Below are positions 17,530 through 25,863 of a stretch of DNA of 38,238 bases, in pieces. The stretch comes from Caldalkalibacillus thermarum. GTDB lineage: Bacteria > Bacillota > Bacilli > Caldalkalibacillales > Caldalkalibacillaceae. The notes under the pieces are model-generated. The model was not told where the DNA came from and did not search any database. It saw only the letters and a program-made list of their open reading frames with translations. A program made the translations under genes and the position numbers. Each line of letters starts with the position of its first letter. Within the stretch, counting starts at the first letter, position 1. The DNA lies in the NCBI RefSeq assembly GCF_014644735.1, contig NZ_BMKZ01000034.1:377-38614 (forward strand), in the 5' to 3' direction.

Positions 17530-18360
17530 GTGGCCACGTTGGCGGCAGAAAAGCTGGGCATTGCCTATGGGAAGCTTGAGATTGTCAAAGGACTTAATTT
17601 GACCATTCCAGAGGGAAAAATTACCACTATTATTGGTCCCAACGGTTGCGGTAAATCAACCATTTTAAAAACCATGGCCCGCATTCTTCAACCGCAAACC
17701 GGAGTTGTTTACTTGGACGGGAAAGCCATCCATCAACAACCGACCAAGGAGATCGCCAAAAAAATGGCCATTCTGCCCCAAACTCCTGAAGCGCCAGGCG
17801 GCTTAACCGTGTCCGAGCTTGTTTCCTATGGACGGTTTCCCCATCAGCGCGGTTTCGGACGCCTGACTGACGAAGACCGCCACATTGTCCACTGGGCATT
17901 AGAAGTGACAGGAGTGAGCCAGTTTCGTGAGCGGCCCATTGAGGCGCTTTCAGGCGGACAACGGCAAAGGGTGTGGATTGCCATGGCCCTTGCCCAGGAA
18001 ACAGATCTTCTTCTGCTCGATGAGCCGACCACCTATCTCGATTTGGCCCATCAGCTGGAAGTCTTACAGCTTTTAGAAAGGCTCAACCGGGAACAGCAAC
18101 GGACCATTGTCATGGTCATTCACGATCTCAATCATGCCGCCCGTTTTGCCCATCATATGGTGGCCATCAATAACGGGACGATCATCAAAGCAGGAAGTCC
18201 GGAAGAAGTGATGAGAGCAGATGTCTTAAAGGAGGTGTTTAACATTGATGCTGTGATTGTGAAAGATCCCCGAACGGGCAAACCTGTTTGTCTGACCTAT
18301 GATCTTGTATCCGAAACAACATATGCTGAAAATCAAGCGTTGGTTAGTTCACTGAGGTAA
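17530..18360 (+). CDS. Iron-siderophore ABC transporter ATPase (FhuC/YusV-like)
   Basis: Cytoplasmic motor of the importer, 276 aa. All nucleotide-binding motifs are intact: Walker A GPNGCGKST near 37-45, signature LSGGQRQRVWIAMALAQ, Walker B LLLLDEPTTYLD and the switch histidine in VMVIHDLNHAARF. The start is GTG 17530, with GGAGGG about 6 bases upstream. It is cotranscribed with both permeases. The 49 bases to the next gene hold only a ribosome binding site, so the binding protein is probably in the same operon. Confidence 0.93.
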   Translation: MATLAAEKLGIAYGKLEIVKGLNLTIPEGKITTIIGPNGCGKSTILKTMARILQPQTGVVYLDGKAIHQQPTKEIAKKMAILPQTPEAPGGLTVSELVSYGRFPHQRGFGRLTDEDRHIVHWALEVTGVSQFRERPIEALSGGQRQRVWIAMALAQETDLLLLDEPTTYLDLAHQLEVLQLLERLNREQQRTIVMVIHDLNHAARFAHHMVAINNGTIIKAGSPEEVMRADVLKEVFNIDAVIVKDPRTGKPVCLTYDLVSETTYAENQALVSSLR

Positions 18361-18409
18361 TTTTTCCGGCTGAAGTTTAGTAGTAACTACATAGCAAAGG
18401 AGAGAGACT

Positions 18410-19381
18410 ATGCGGATTAATGATTTTGCAAAAAAACTGATTGTGATCTGTGCAGTTTTATTGTTAGGCATGATAACGGCCTGCGGCCAAACCTCCGACA
18501 GCACCGTGTCTGAATCAGAACAAGCCCATAGAGACACAACTGAAAGTGAAACGATGACATTTACGGCTGCAAACGGAGAGATTGAGATCCCTAAAAATCC
18601 TGAACGCATCGTCGTGATTGCCGACAGCTACGTGGGCTATTTTCTGGCGCTTGGCATCAAACCGGTGGGAATTACTGAGAATGCACTGAAAAACCCGTAC
18701 TTTGAAGGGAAAATTGACGGGATTGAAAGCATAGGCGACGGAGCTAACCCTTCCATAGAAAAAATATTGGAACTAGAGCCAGATCTCATTATTACTTATA
18801 GTGGGATTGAGGACATCGGCAACCTTGAGAAAATTGCACCAACAGTAGCCATTGAATACGGACAGAAAGATTTTAAGGAACAGTTGAGGGAGTTCGGTAA
18901 AATGACTGGCAGGGAGGAAGAAGCTGAAGCATGGATTGCCAGCTGGGAGGAAAAAATAACCGAATACAAACCACGGGTTCAGGAAGCCGTAGGTGATCAA
19001 ACAGTCTCCATTCTCCAACCTTATGCCAAAGGAATCTATGCCTTTGGACATAACTTTGGCAGAGGCGGGGAAATCATTTACGGGGAGTTTGACTTGAAAG
19101 CGCCGGAAATGGTGCAGAAAGAGGCGATTGACAGTGGTCAAGGGTGGGTTGATCTCTCCCTGGAAATGCTGCCCGACTATGCCGGGGATTACATATTCAC
19201 CAGTGCATGGTCTGGAGATGATGCGGATCCGGAGGAGGTTTATAACAGCACGATCTGGCAATCGTTACCTGCTGTGAAAAATAACCGGGTGTTTAAAATT
19301 GATCCGGTAGGTTCCTTCTATAATGATCCGGTATCCTTGAAAGAACAGCTTGACTTTATTGTCGATTGTCTCACGCAATAA
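18410..19381 (+). CDS. Hydroxamate-siderophore-binding lipoprotein (FhuD/YxeB-like)
   Basis: Captures the ferric siderophore outside the membrane and delivers it to the FecCD permeases. A lipoprotein signal peptide ends in the lipobox ITAC, with the lipidated Cys at residue 25 followed by a Ser/Thr/Glu-rich linker. The mature part has the two-lobe helical-backbone fold of this class, with PERIVVIADSYVGYFLALGI, KPVGITENALKNPYFEGKI and LELEPDLIITY, all like FhuD. This suggests a hydroxamate such as ferrichrome, ferrioxamine or schizokinen; the exact ligand is inference. The ribosome binding site is AAAGGAGAG. It closes the Fur-controlled operon. A diverged FhuF-type reductase at 29367 could act on the imported complex. 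Confidence 0.9.
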   Translation: MRINDFAKKLIVICAVLLLGMITACGQTSDSTVSESEQAHRDTTESETMTFTAANGEIEIPKNPERIVVIADSYVGYFLALGIKPVGITENALKNPYFEGKIDGIESIGDGANPSIEKILELEPDLIITYSGIEDIGNLEKIAPTVAIEYGQKDFKEQLREFGKMTGREEEAEAWIASWEEKITEYKPRVQEAVGDQTVSILQPYAKGIYAFGHNFGRGGEIIYGEFDLKAPEMVQKEAIDSGQGWVDLSLEMLPDYAGDYIFTSAWSGDDADPEEVYNSTIWQSLPAVKNNRVFKIDPVGSFYNDPVSLKEQLDFIVDCLTQ

Positions 19382-19448
19382 AAAGTGCAAGGTGAGTGAA
19401 GGGCCGGCAATAAAGCTGTGCCCATCATTCAAAAGAGGGGGTTCGTCA

Positions 19449-20405
19449 ATGTCTGCCAACACTTTTACCTTTACAAGCCATGACGGTGTGGAGATTGTGG
19501 CAAAAAAGTGGGAAACTGATCAGGCCAATCCTAAAGCGGTGGTCCAAATTGCCCATGGGATGGCCGAACACATCCAGCGTTACGAGGATTTTGCCAAGTA
19601 TCTGGTTAAGCACCATGTTGCCGTTTACGGAAATGATCACCGGGGACATGGTTTAACAGGGCAAAAAATGGGTATCACCGGATATTTTGCAGATGAGGAC
19701 GGATTTGACAAAGTAGTCGGTGATATGATGCAACTGACCAACATCATTAAAACAGAACATCCAGGTGTTCCTGTATTTTTGTTTGGGCACAGCATGGGTT
19801 CGTTCTTGGCCAGGAGATATATCCAGTTGTACGGTGATCAACTACAAGGGGTGATTTTGTCCGGAACAGGGGGAGACCCCGGTCTCCTGGGCAAGCTGGG
19901 AAAACTCGTTGCCCAGTATGAGATAAGAAACAAAGGCAGAAAGACCCCAAGCCCCCTCTTAAACAAGCTGACGTTTGGCAGCTTTAACAAGCGTTTTAAG
20001 CCCAACCGGACAGCATTTGACTGGCTCACGAGGGATGAACGTGAAGTGGATAAATACATTGAGGATCCCCTGTGCGGGGGCATTTGTACGGCTGGTTTTT
20101 TCTATGATTTGTTCCATGGTTTGCAGGTGATCCATGATCAGGGACAGGTTGCACAAATACCCAAGGACCTGCCCCTCTTGTTTATATCCGGGGATCAAGA
20201 TCCGGTAGGGAAACAGGGCAAGGGAGTTTTGGCAGCTGTCCAGATGTATAAACGGGCCGGCCTGAAGCATGTGTCATACAAATTGTATAAGGATGGACGC
20301 CACGAAATATTGAATGAACTTAACAGGCAAGATGTTTATGCAGATATCGTCAGCTGGCTGGAAGAGCAGCTTGAGCAAATCAATTCCATGACATTGGGAA
20401 TGTAA
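19449..20405 (+). CDS. Alpha/beta hydrolase, monoacylglycerol lipase / lysophospholipase-like (intact copy)
   Basis: Serine hydrolase of 318 aa, probably cytoplasmic, acting on mono-acylglycerols or lysophospholipids. Motifs are the oxyanion-side QIAHGMAEH (33-41), YGNDHRGHG (60-68), the nucleophile elbow GHSMGS with Ser115, the acid in FISGDQDPVG and the His in DGRHEILNE. A cap domain lies between them. ATG 19449 follows AAAGAGGGGG; the frame is open upstream, but that part overlaps the end of the siderophore gene and has no similarity to the second copy. It may be cotranscribed with the downstream pterin dehydratase. A diverged, internally deleted copy lies at 10056-10404. Confidence 0.88.
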   Translation: MSANTFTFTSHDGVEIVAKKWETDQANPKAVVQIAHGMAEHIQRYEDFAKYLVKHHVAVYGNDHRGHGLTGQKMGITGYFADEDGFDKVVGDMMQLTNIIKTEHPGVPVFLFGHSMGSFLARRYIQLYGDQLQGVILSGTGGDPGLLGKLGKLVAQYEIRNKGRKTPSPLLNKLTFGSFNKRFKPNRTAFDWLTRDEREVDKYIEDPLCGGICTAGFFYDLFHGLQVIHDQGQVAQIPKDLPLLFISGDQDPVGKQGKGVLAAVQMYKRAGLKHVSYKLYKDGRHEILNELNRQDVYADIVSWLEEQLEQINSMTLGM

Positions 20406-20426
20406 ATATTTCAAGGAGGAGATTAC

Positions 20427-20735
20427 ATGCGTTTGGAAGAACAAGCCATTATCGAGCATCTTGCTCAGCTTAAAACGTGGAAGAGGGACGGCAAGTGGAT
20501 TGAGCGCAAATACCGCTTTCAAGAATTTATGGATGCCATTGAGTTTGTCAATCAGGTAGCTCAGGTAGCTGAATCACTCAATCACCATCCCATGATCCAT
20601 ATTGAGTACAAACTGGTCACTCTGCGCTTAACCAGCTGGCATGCTGGCGGATTGACCGAACTGGATTTTACGTCAGCTGAGCGCTATGACCAGCTGTATG
20701 AGGCACAACAAACAGGAAAAGGGGAAGCACCATGA
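20427..20735 (+). CDS. Pterin-4a-carbinolamine dehydratase
   Basis: Dehydrates 4a-hydroxytetrahydrobiopterin to regenerate the pterin cofactor of aromatic amino acid hydroxylases, and may have other roles in bacteria. The 102-aa length is typical. The catalytic histidines are visible in SLNHHPMIHIEY (His53, His54) and SWHAGGLTELD (His72). An AAGGAGGAG ribosome binding site precedes ATG 20427. The stop overlaps the start of the truncated glutathione peroxidase (ATGA). No aromatic amino acid hydroxylase is seen in this window, so its partner is unknown. Confidence 0.9.
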   Translation: MRLEEQAIIEHLAQLKTWKRDGKWIERKYRFQEFMDAIEFVNQVAQVAESLNHHPMIHIEYKLVTLRLTSWHAGGLTELDFTSAERYDQLYEAQQTGKGEAP

Positions 20736-20839
20736 GTATCTATGATTTTACTGCCCGCTTGATTAATGGCCAAGAGCAATCTTTGGCAGATTACAAGGGA
20801 CAGGTGGTTTTAATTGTCAACACAGCCAGCCGCAGCTAA
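20732..20839 (+). pseudogene. Glutathione peroxidase fragment ending at the catalytic residue
   Basis: ATG 20732 overlaps the previous stop and reads MSIYDFTARLINGQEQSLAD, then YKGQVVLIVNTASRS and TAA. This is the N-terminus of a glutathione-peroxidase-like protein, where the family continues NTAS(K/R)CGFTPQ with the peroxidatic Cys or Sec. The break falls exactly before that residue. The terminating codon is TAA, not TGA, so selenocysteine is not an explanation. No later part of the gene is found downstream. The ~35-residue product cannot be an active peroxidase. Confidence 0.8.
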
Positions 20840-21302
20840 ATCACGGGTTATAGGTGGAGCATCCATTGACTTAAATACGGTTTCCCCAAGCCTTTATGCG
20901 CCAATCTGGCGCATTGCCTGATGGAAACTAGTGATGGTCAGCGTGGGTATAACAGGCAGACGGTCATTGGTCAGCATCATGTTGCTAGAGACTGTCAGAT
21001 TGTTAAAGGTGGCTCTCCAAAGACCATGATCGTGCCAGCAGAGTCACTGAGCCCCACACGCTGGGCTTCTGTTATGAGCGCTTCAACCAGATGGATTAAG
21101 GTTTCGTTTTTGTGCCTGTGGAGGATCAAACAGCTTGACATGATCATGAACGGTCCTCAACACTGCTGACAAAAGTCACAGAACGAGTGATTAATGTTAC
21201 AGCCGCAGTCTGATGACGGACATTATACTATAAGCATCATCCGGAATAGAACGTCAATTTTTTTGCCATCTGTATTCTCAAAACCCTGCGGATCAAAGGA
21301 GT
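20840..21302. other. Gene-poor gap with possible minus-strand remnant
   Basis: No intact gene. The complementary strand has two short coding-looking stretches in different frames: one near 21000-21130 (KNETLIHLVEALITEAQRVG) and one near 20886-20990 (NNLTVSSNMMLTNDRLPVIP), ending in a stop at 20886-20888. They may be pieces of one frameshifted gene; I do not recognise the family. A possible -10 (TATACT) lies near 21226. Confidence 0.25.
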
Positions 21303-21305
21303 GTG

Positions 21306-23021
21306 ATGAAGATGATTACTTTTTGCAACGCAAATAAACAGCAAACGGAACAGAACAGTTCTGAACAGATACAAGCCCAATTAAGGCATGCTGTACGGGA
21401 ACTGGAAGCCATCCAACACGCGCTGGATGAATCCGTGATTGTGGCCGTAACAGACCGGCAAGGCAAAATCACCTATGTCAATGAAGCCTTCTGTCAAATT
21501 TCGCAGTACAGCCGGGAAGAATTGATCGGTCAGACGCACCGGATTGTTAATTCGGGCTATCATCCCCGCTCTTTTTTTAAAAAGATGTGGCAAACGATTG
21601 CCAGCGGAAAGGTATGGAAAGGTGTGATTAGAAACAGGGCCAAAGATGGCTCGTATTATTGGGTCAATTCAACAATTGTTCCCGTCCTAGATGAGCAGGG
21701 CAAACCTTACCAGTATGTTTCCATCCGGACAGATATTACGCCATTGAAACAGGAAGAAGAAAAGGTCAAGTATTTGGCCTATCATGATGAATTGACGGGT
21801 TTGGCTAACCGTCGCTATGTCATGGAAAATATCAAACAGGTGTTGGATGACGCACGGAAAAATGGACAGCGCTTGGCGGTAATGTTTATGGACATTGCCC
21901 GTTTTAAAGATATCAATGATACAATTGGTCACCACGCAGGGGATGAGATTTTGAAGGAAGTCACCCGGCGGTTGCGCAGGGCTCTTCCAGCGGCTAGACT
22001 GTTGGCACGCATGGGTGGAGATGAATTTTTGGCCATAGTGGCTGAACAGCAGTGTGCAGGAATTGAAACGTGTCTCTCTGCCTTAAAAACAGTCTTCAGT
22101 GATCCTGTCTGTCTGAATGAGCGGCAATATGTGTTAAATCTCAACACAGGAATCAGTTGGTTTCCAGATCATGGACAGTGTGCAGACAGTTTGTTGCAAA
22201 CAGCTGATCTGGCTATGTACCAGGCCAAACAGCAACATCAATTGCATGTTGTGTATGACCCAGCAAAGTCCGCCCATGCAAAGTTTCAATCGGCACTGGA
22301 ACAAGACCTGCCGCAGGCCTTGGCTGTCGGGCAATTGTCTGTTGTTATGCAGCCTCAATATCATTTGAAAACAAAGCGCATGTTGGGCGTGGAAGCTTTG
22401 GTGCGCTGGCATCACCCCCGCTATGGCCAACTCGGACCGGGGCAATTTTTACCGGTGGCTGCCGAACTGGGGCTTATGGGAGAGATTGATCTGTGGGTGT
22501 TGCGTCACAGCAGCCTCTTATTTAAGCAGCATCAGTTGGCAGATGACCAACAGCTTAATCTGGCCATCAATCTGTCTCCGGCCACCTTAAAACTGGCCAA
22601 TCTACCTGAACTGATGCTTAAGGTGCTTGGTGAGGCACAATTTGAACCAAAACGTTTACAGGTGGAGATCACTGAAGAAGCTTTGGTCCGGGAGATGGAT
22701 CAGGCGAGAAACAATATTGATCGCTTGAAAGAAATGGGTATCTCCATTGCTCTGGATGATTTTGGCACGGGTTACAGTTCTTTATCACAGTTGCATCAGT
22801 TAGCGCCAGATTGTGTCAAATTGGACCGTGCTTTAATCAGCGGGATGGAGCATTGCCGTCAAAAACAGACGATTGTGGAAGCGGTCATTGCCTTGTGCCG
22901 CAAATTGGGTATTCAAACCTTGGCGGAAGGAGTAGAAAATGAACGTCAGATCCAAACTCTGATTGATTTCGGCTGCCTGTGGGGACAAAGTTTTTATCTC
23001 TCTCCTCCGCGCTCATTTTAA
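21306..23021 (+). CDS. PAS-GGDEF-EAL cyclic-di-GMP enzyme
   Basis: Bifunctional-type c-di-GMP signalling protein, ~571 aa, with no membrane segment. A coiled N-terminus leads into a PAS/PAC sensor (about 40-150, with VTDRQGKITYVNEAFCQISQ and the SIRTDIT end). The GGDEF domain (about 155-315) has an intact MGGDEF near residue 237 and no RxxD inhibitory site at the usual distance. The EAL domain (about 330-570) keeps EALVRWHH near 363, EITEEAL, DDFGTGYSSL, KLDRALI and EGVEN, so both activities look possible. The C-terminus stops early at FYLSPPRSF, about a dozen residues short of many relatives. Start: GGAG at 21298-21301 serves ATG 21306 or ATG 21312; GTG 21303 is less likely. Confidence 0.88.
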   Translation: MKMITFCNANKQQTEQNSSEQIQAQLRHAVRELEAIQHALDESVIVAVTDRQGKITYVNEAFCQISQYSREELIGQTHRIVNSGYHPRSFFKKMWQTIASGKVWKGVIRNRAKDGSYYWVNSTIVPVLDEQGKPYQYVSIRTDITPLKQEEEKVKYLAYHDELTGLANRRYVMENIKQVLDDARKNGQRLAVMFMDIARFKDINDTIGHHAGDEILKEVTRRLRRALPAARLLARMGGDEFLAIVAEQQCAGIETCLSALKTVFSDPVCLNERQYVLNLNTGISWFPDHGQCADSLLQTADLAMYQAKQQHQLHVVYDPAKSAHAKFQSALEQDLPQALAVGQLSVVMQPQYHLKTKRMLGVEALVRWHHPRYGQLGPGQFLPVAAELGLMGEIDLWVLRHSSLLFKQHQLADDQQLNLAINLSPATLKLANLPELMLKVLGEAQFEPKRLQVEITEEALVREMDQARNNIDRLKEMGISIALDDFGTGYSSLSQLHQLAPDCVKLDRALISGMEHCRQKQTIVEAVIALCRKLGIQTLAEGVENERQIQTLIDFGCLWGQSFYLSPPRSF

Positions 23022-23038
23022 TTTTGAGCAGAAATGGA

Positions 23039-23067
23039 TTGACAAGATACAACCGGCTACATACAAT
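23039..23067 (+). promoter_or_regulatory. Sigma-A promoter of the DUF4242 / ABC / acyl-CoA-dehydrogenase-like operon
   Basis: TTGACA (23039-23044), 17-base spacer, TACAAT (23062-23067): one base away from the consensus. The predicted start is near 23074, leaving a ~49-base leader before ATG 23123. No clear operator is visible. Confidence 0.75.
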
Positions 23068-23122
23068 AAAAAATATAATTTATATAAATCATACTAAGAT
23101 AATAAGAATAGGAGGTCTAATA

Positions 23123-23668
23123 ATGACTTTATATTTGGTGGAATCTGTCTTACCCCGGCAATGGCAAGAGCGTCAATTGGAAGAAAAAGTGGCCGCTTTG
23201 ACGTCAGCTGGACAGAATCAGGGCGTGGAGCTGGTTGAAGTGCAGGCCGCACAGGATTTGTCACGGGCTTTCTTTATTGTCCAAAGCAAGGGACAGCCAG
23301 AGATACGGGAGGTTTTCTCTTCGCTCGGCATTCCTCTGACCCTCATTAAACAAGTTCGTTTGGTGGGCCAGGAGCTTGAAGAAGTGAAACAGGGGCAAGT
23401 GAAAGTGAAATATGTAGTGGAATGGAATTTGCCAGAAGGATTAACCATGGAGAAATATTTGGCCCGTAAAAAAGAGAAATTTCCTTTGTATGCCAAGGTG
23501 CCTCAAGCCTCCTTCCTGCGCACCTATGTGTGCGAGGACATGACCAAATGCCTGTGCTTTTATGATGCGGAAGATGAGCAGGCAGTACTGAAAGCGAGGG
23601 AAGTGGTTGAGGCTCCGGTTGATTCCATTACGGAGCTGATCAGCCAGGTGGTCAAGGATGGGAAATAA
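23123..23668 (+). CDS. DUF4242 domain protein, first gene of an ABC importer operon
   Basis: The 181-aa soluble protein has a C-terminal DUF4242 domain (about 95-175): VEWNLPEGLTMEKYLARKK, FLRTYVCEDMTKCLCFYDAE and VVEAPVDSITELI. The N-terminal half (MTLYLVESVLPRQW ...) looks like a weaker repeat of the same ferredoxin-like fold. A characterised relative, SCO4226 of Streptomyces, binds nickel, so metal or small-ligand binding is possible here; Cys residues near YVCEDMTKCLC could help. ATG 23123 has GGAGG 7 bases upstream; an open frame further upstream is non-coding promoter DNA. The gene overlaps the next by 11 bases, tying it to the transporter. The biochemical role is unknown. Confidence 0.75.
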   Translation: MTLYLVESVLPRQWQERQLEEKVAALTSAGQNQGVELVEVQAAQDLSRAFFIVQSKGQPEIREVFSSLGIPLTLIKQVRLVGQELEEVKQGQVKVKYVVEWNLPEGLTMEKYLARKKEKFPLYAKVPQASFLRTYVCEDMTKCLCFYDAEDEQAVLKAREVVEAPVDSITELISQVVKDGK

Positions 23669-24947
23669 CCATCATTCAGAAAGACATCCCCTTTCAGCAC
23701 AGGGACCTGCTTGCACCTGCACAGAGCCCCATCATCATGCCCATTTGGTTCAGGTCATGCCAGGGCAGCCGGAATCACCTGCCAGGCGGCAATTTTTGAA
23801 GGATTGCCTCATGGTGGGACTGGGATTGGGACTCATGCTCACTCTGCCCGGCTGTCTGTCACCCAATCTGGGTACGGATGAGGACTTTGAGCCTGCCGAT
23901 GTGGAAAAACCTGATTTAACGATTGGTTTTGTGCCCATTACGTGTGCCACGCCTGTTATTATGGCGGAACCCCTTGGTTTTTACCGGAAGTACGGGCTCA
24001 ATGTCACCATTCAGAAATTTGGGGGCTTTGCTGAAATACGCGATGCGCTCATCACCGGTGAAATTGATGCAGCGCACATGCTCTATCCCATGGCCATCGC
24101 CATTTCCCTAGGCTTAGGCTCTGCACAGGTGCCCACCCGCCTAGCGGCTATCCAAAACACTAATGGCAACGCCATTGTGCTGGCCAACAAACATTTGGGG
24201 CGGGTTCGGGATGTGCAAGACTTTAAAGGATTGACGATAGGGATTCCGTTTGAATATTCGATTCACCACTTTTTGTTGCGCCATTATCTGACTCAAGGGG
24301 GGCTTGACCCCGACCGTGACGTGGATTTGCGTCTGACTCGTCCCCCGGATATGGTTGCCAATCTGGCTTCTGGCAACTTGGATGGTTACATTGTGGCTGA
24401 TCCGTTTAACCAGCGGGCTGTATATGAAGGATATGGCTTCATTTACAAATTAACCAAAGATATTTGGCCAAATCATCCTTGTTGTGGTTTTGGAGTGACT
24501 GAATCGTTTAGAACTCAGTATCCCAAGACTTACCAGGCTTTGTTAAGAGCTGTGGTGGACGCGATTCAGTATAGCCGGGAAAGTGCTCACCGGGAGAAGA
24601 TCGCCGAGGCGATTGCTCCCCGCCAGTATTTAAACCAGCCTGAAGACGTGGTGAAAGCGGTGCTGACCGGTACTGGACCTGATGGAAAGGGCGGTATGAT
24701 TGATGATCCGGAACGGATCAATTTTGACCCCTATCCTTGGAAAAGTGCAGGCGTGTGGCTGCTCGTGCAGCTGGAACGCTGGGGTTATTTAGCCGCAGGC
24801 CAAAACTATCAGGAGATTGTTGATCAGATCTTTGGCACTCAAGATGTGGCCCGCACCATGACTGAATTGGGCTTTTCAGCTCCTGATGCGGAGTATAAAC
24901 CGGAGACGATTCTGGGCGAGACGTTTGACGCCCAAGACTATTTGTAG
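23658..24947 (+). CDS. Tat-exported lipoprotein, NrtA/SsuA-type substrate-binding protein with His/Cys-rich leader
   Basis: Extracellular binding protein of a nitrate/sulfonate/taurine-family importer, 429 aa. The leader is unusual: 42 residues before the twin-arginine motif ARRQFLK (Arg43-Arg44) contain clustered metal-ligand residues (His5, His6, His10, Cys19, Cys21, His25-27, His29). A hydrophobic stretch then leads to the lipobox LPGC (Cys66). The mature part reads IGFVPITCATPVIMAEPLGF, then GGFAEIRDALITGEIDAAHM, typical of NrtA-like proteins. The start is supported by AGGTGG 6 bases upstream and an 11-base overlap with the previous gene. A shorter start at Met34 would give an ordinary Tat leader, but its ribosome binding site is poor. 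The ligand is unknown. Confidence 0.85.
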   Translation: MGNNHHSERHPLSAQGPACTCTEPHHHAHLVQVMPGQPESPARRQFLKDCLMVGLGLGLMLTLPGCLSPNLGTDEDFEPADVEKPDLTIGFVPITCATPVIMAEPLGFYRKYGLNVTIQKFGGFAEIRDALITGEIDAAHMLYPMAIAISLGLGSAQVPTRLAAIQNTNGNAIVLANKHLGRVRDVQDFKGLTIGIPFEYSIHHFLLRHYLTQGGLDPDRDVDLRLTRPPDMVANLASGNLDGYIVADPFNQRAVYEGYGFIYKLTKDIWPNHPCCGFGVTESFRTQYPKTYQALLRAVVDAIQYSRESAHREKIAEAIAPRQYLNQPEDVVKAVLTGTGPDGKGGMIDDPERINFDPYPWKSAGVWLLVQLERWGYLAAGQNYQEIVDQIFGTQDVARTMTELGFSAPDAEYKPETILGETFDAQDYL

Positions 24948-24999
24948 ACAACAGACAAACGCCTGGTGATGCTAAACCGGAAAACGGAAGGTGAAGAGC

Positions 25000-25863
25000 A
25001 TGCAAGTGAGTACCGCCAAAAAGGAAAAGTTTGGCTTGACATCAAAAAATAACCGTTCCCCTAAAGCACTGTTATTATCTGCGCTCAAGGCGGACAGAAC
25101 CAAAAGTTGGCTCTTATTCCTTATTATATGTACCTGTGGACTGGCGGTGTGGGAGTTGGGTGTCAGGCTGGAATGGTTTTCTCCTATGGTACCGGCTGTG
25201 GGAACGGTTATGCTCCATTTATGGGACCAACTCAGCAATCCTTTTTATTACTATGGTGTGAATGATGTGGGCTTGGGTTGGCAGTTGTTGGCCAGTTTGG
25301 AACGGGTGTTGCTGGGTTTCTTTTTGGCCAGCTTAGTGGCGGTGCCACTAGGGTTTATGATTGGCCTCTCCCCTGTTTTGGCCAGGGCAGTCGATCCGTT
25401 TATCCAAGTGCTCAAACCGGTGTCCCCTCTCGCATGGCTGCCCATCGGGTTAGCTTTATTGCAAGACTCGGAGCGGACAGCGATTTTCATCATTTTTATT
25501 TCCAGCTTATGGCCTTTATTAATCAATACCATCTTTGGTGTGCGGCAAATTCCGGAGATTTATTTGCAAGTGGCCCGCTTGTTGGAAGTGAGCCGTTTGC
25601 GCTTGGTACGCCATATCTTATGGCCGGCTGCCTTACCCCAGATTGTAAACGGATTGCGCGTCAGTCTGGGCATTGCTTGGATGGTGATCATTGCCGCAGA
25701 AATGCTGATCGGGGGGCGGGGAATCGGGTACTTTGTCTGGAATGAATGGAATAATCTGAATGTGGCCAACATTATGGTTGCCATTTTGTTCATCGGTCTT
25801 ATTGGCATTGCCCTGGACCGCCTTCTGGCCTGGGTGGAGAGGAGGGTCCGTTATGTCGAATGA
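25000..25863 (+). CDS. ABC transporter permease, NrtB/SsuC family
   Basis: Inner-membrane subunit of the importer, about 287 aa with six or so hydrophobic helices. The EAA loop that contacts the ATPase is visible as QVARLLEVSRLRLVRHILWP, followed by ALPQIVNGLRVSLGIAWMVI. VSPLAWLPIGLALL is typical of nitrate/sulfonate/taurine permeases. ATG 25000 is preferred, behind GGAAGGTGAAG; a GTG nine bases upstream is in frame. The stop overlaps the ATPase start by 11 bases. Substrate specificity cannot be read from this subunit. Confidence 0.9.
   Translation: MQVSTAKKEKFGLTSKNNRSPKALLLSALKADRTKSWLLFLIICTCGLAVWELGVRLEWFSPMVPAVGTVMLHLWDQLSNPFYYYGVNDVGLGWQLLASLERVLLGFFLASLVAVPLGFMIGLSPVLARAVDPFIQVLKPVSPLAWLPIGLALLQDSERTAIFIIFISSLWPLLINTIFGVRQIPEIYLQVARLLEVSRLRLVRHILWPAALPQIVNGLRVSLGIAWMVIIAAEMLIGGRGIGYFVWNEWNNLNVANIMVAILFIGLIGIALDRLLAWVERRVRYVE

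Noticed and set aside
20732-20839. Selenocysteine insertion in the glutathione peroxidase
   Set aside because: The terminating codon is TAA, not TGA, and the expected residues after it are absent.
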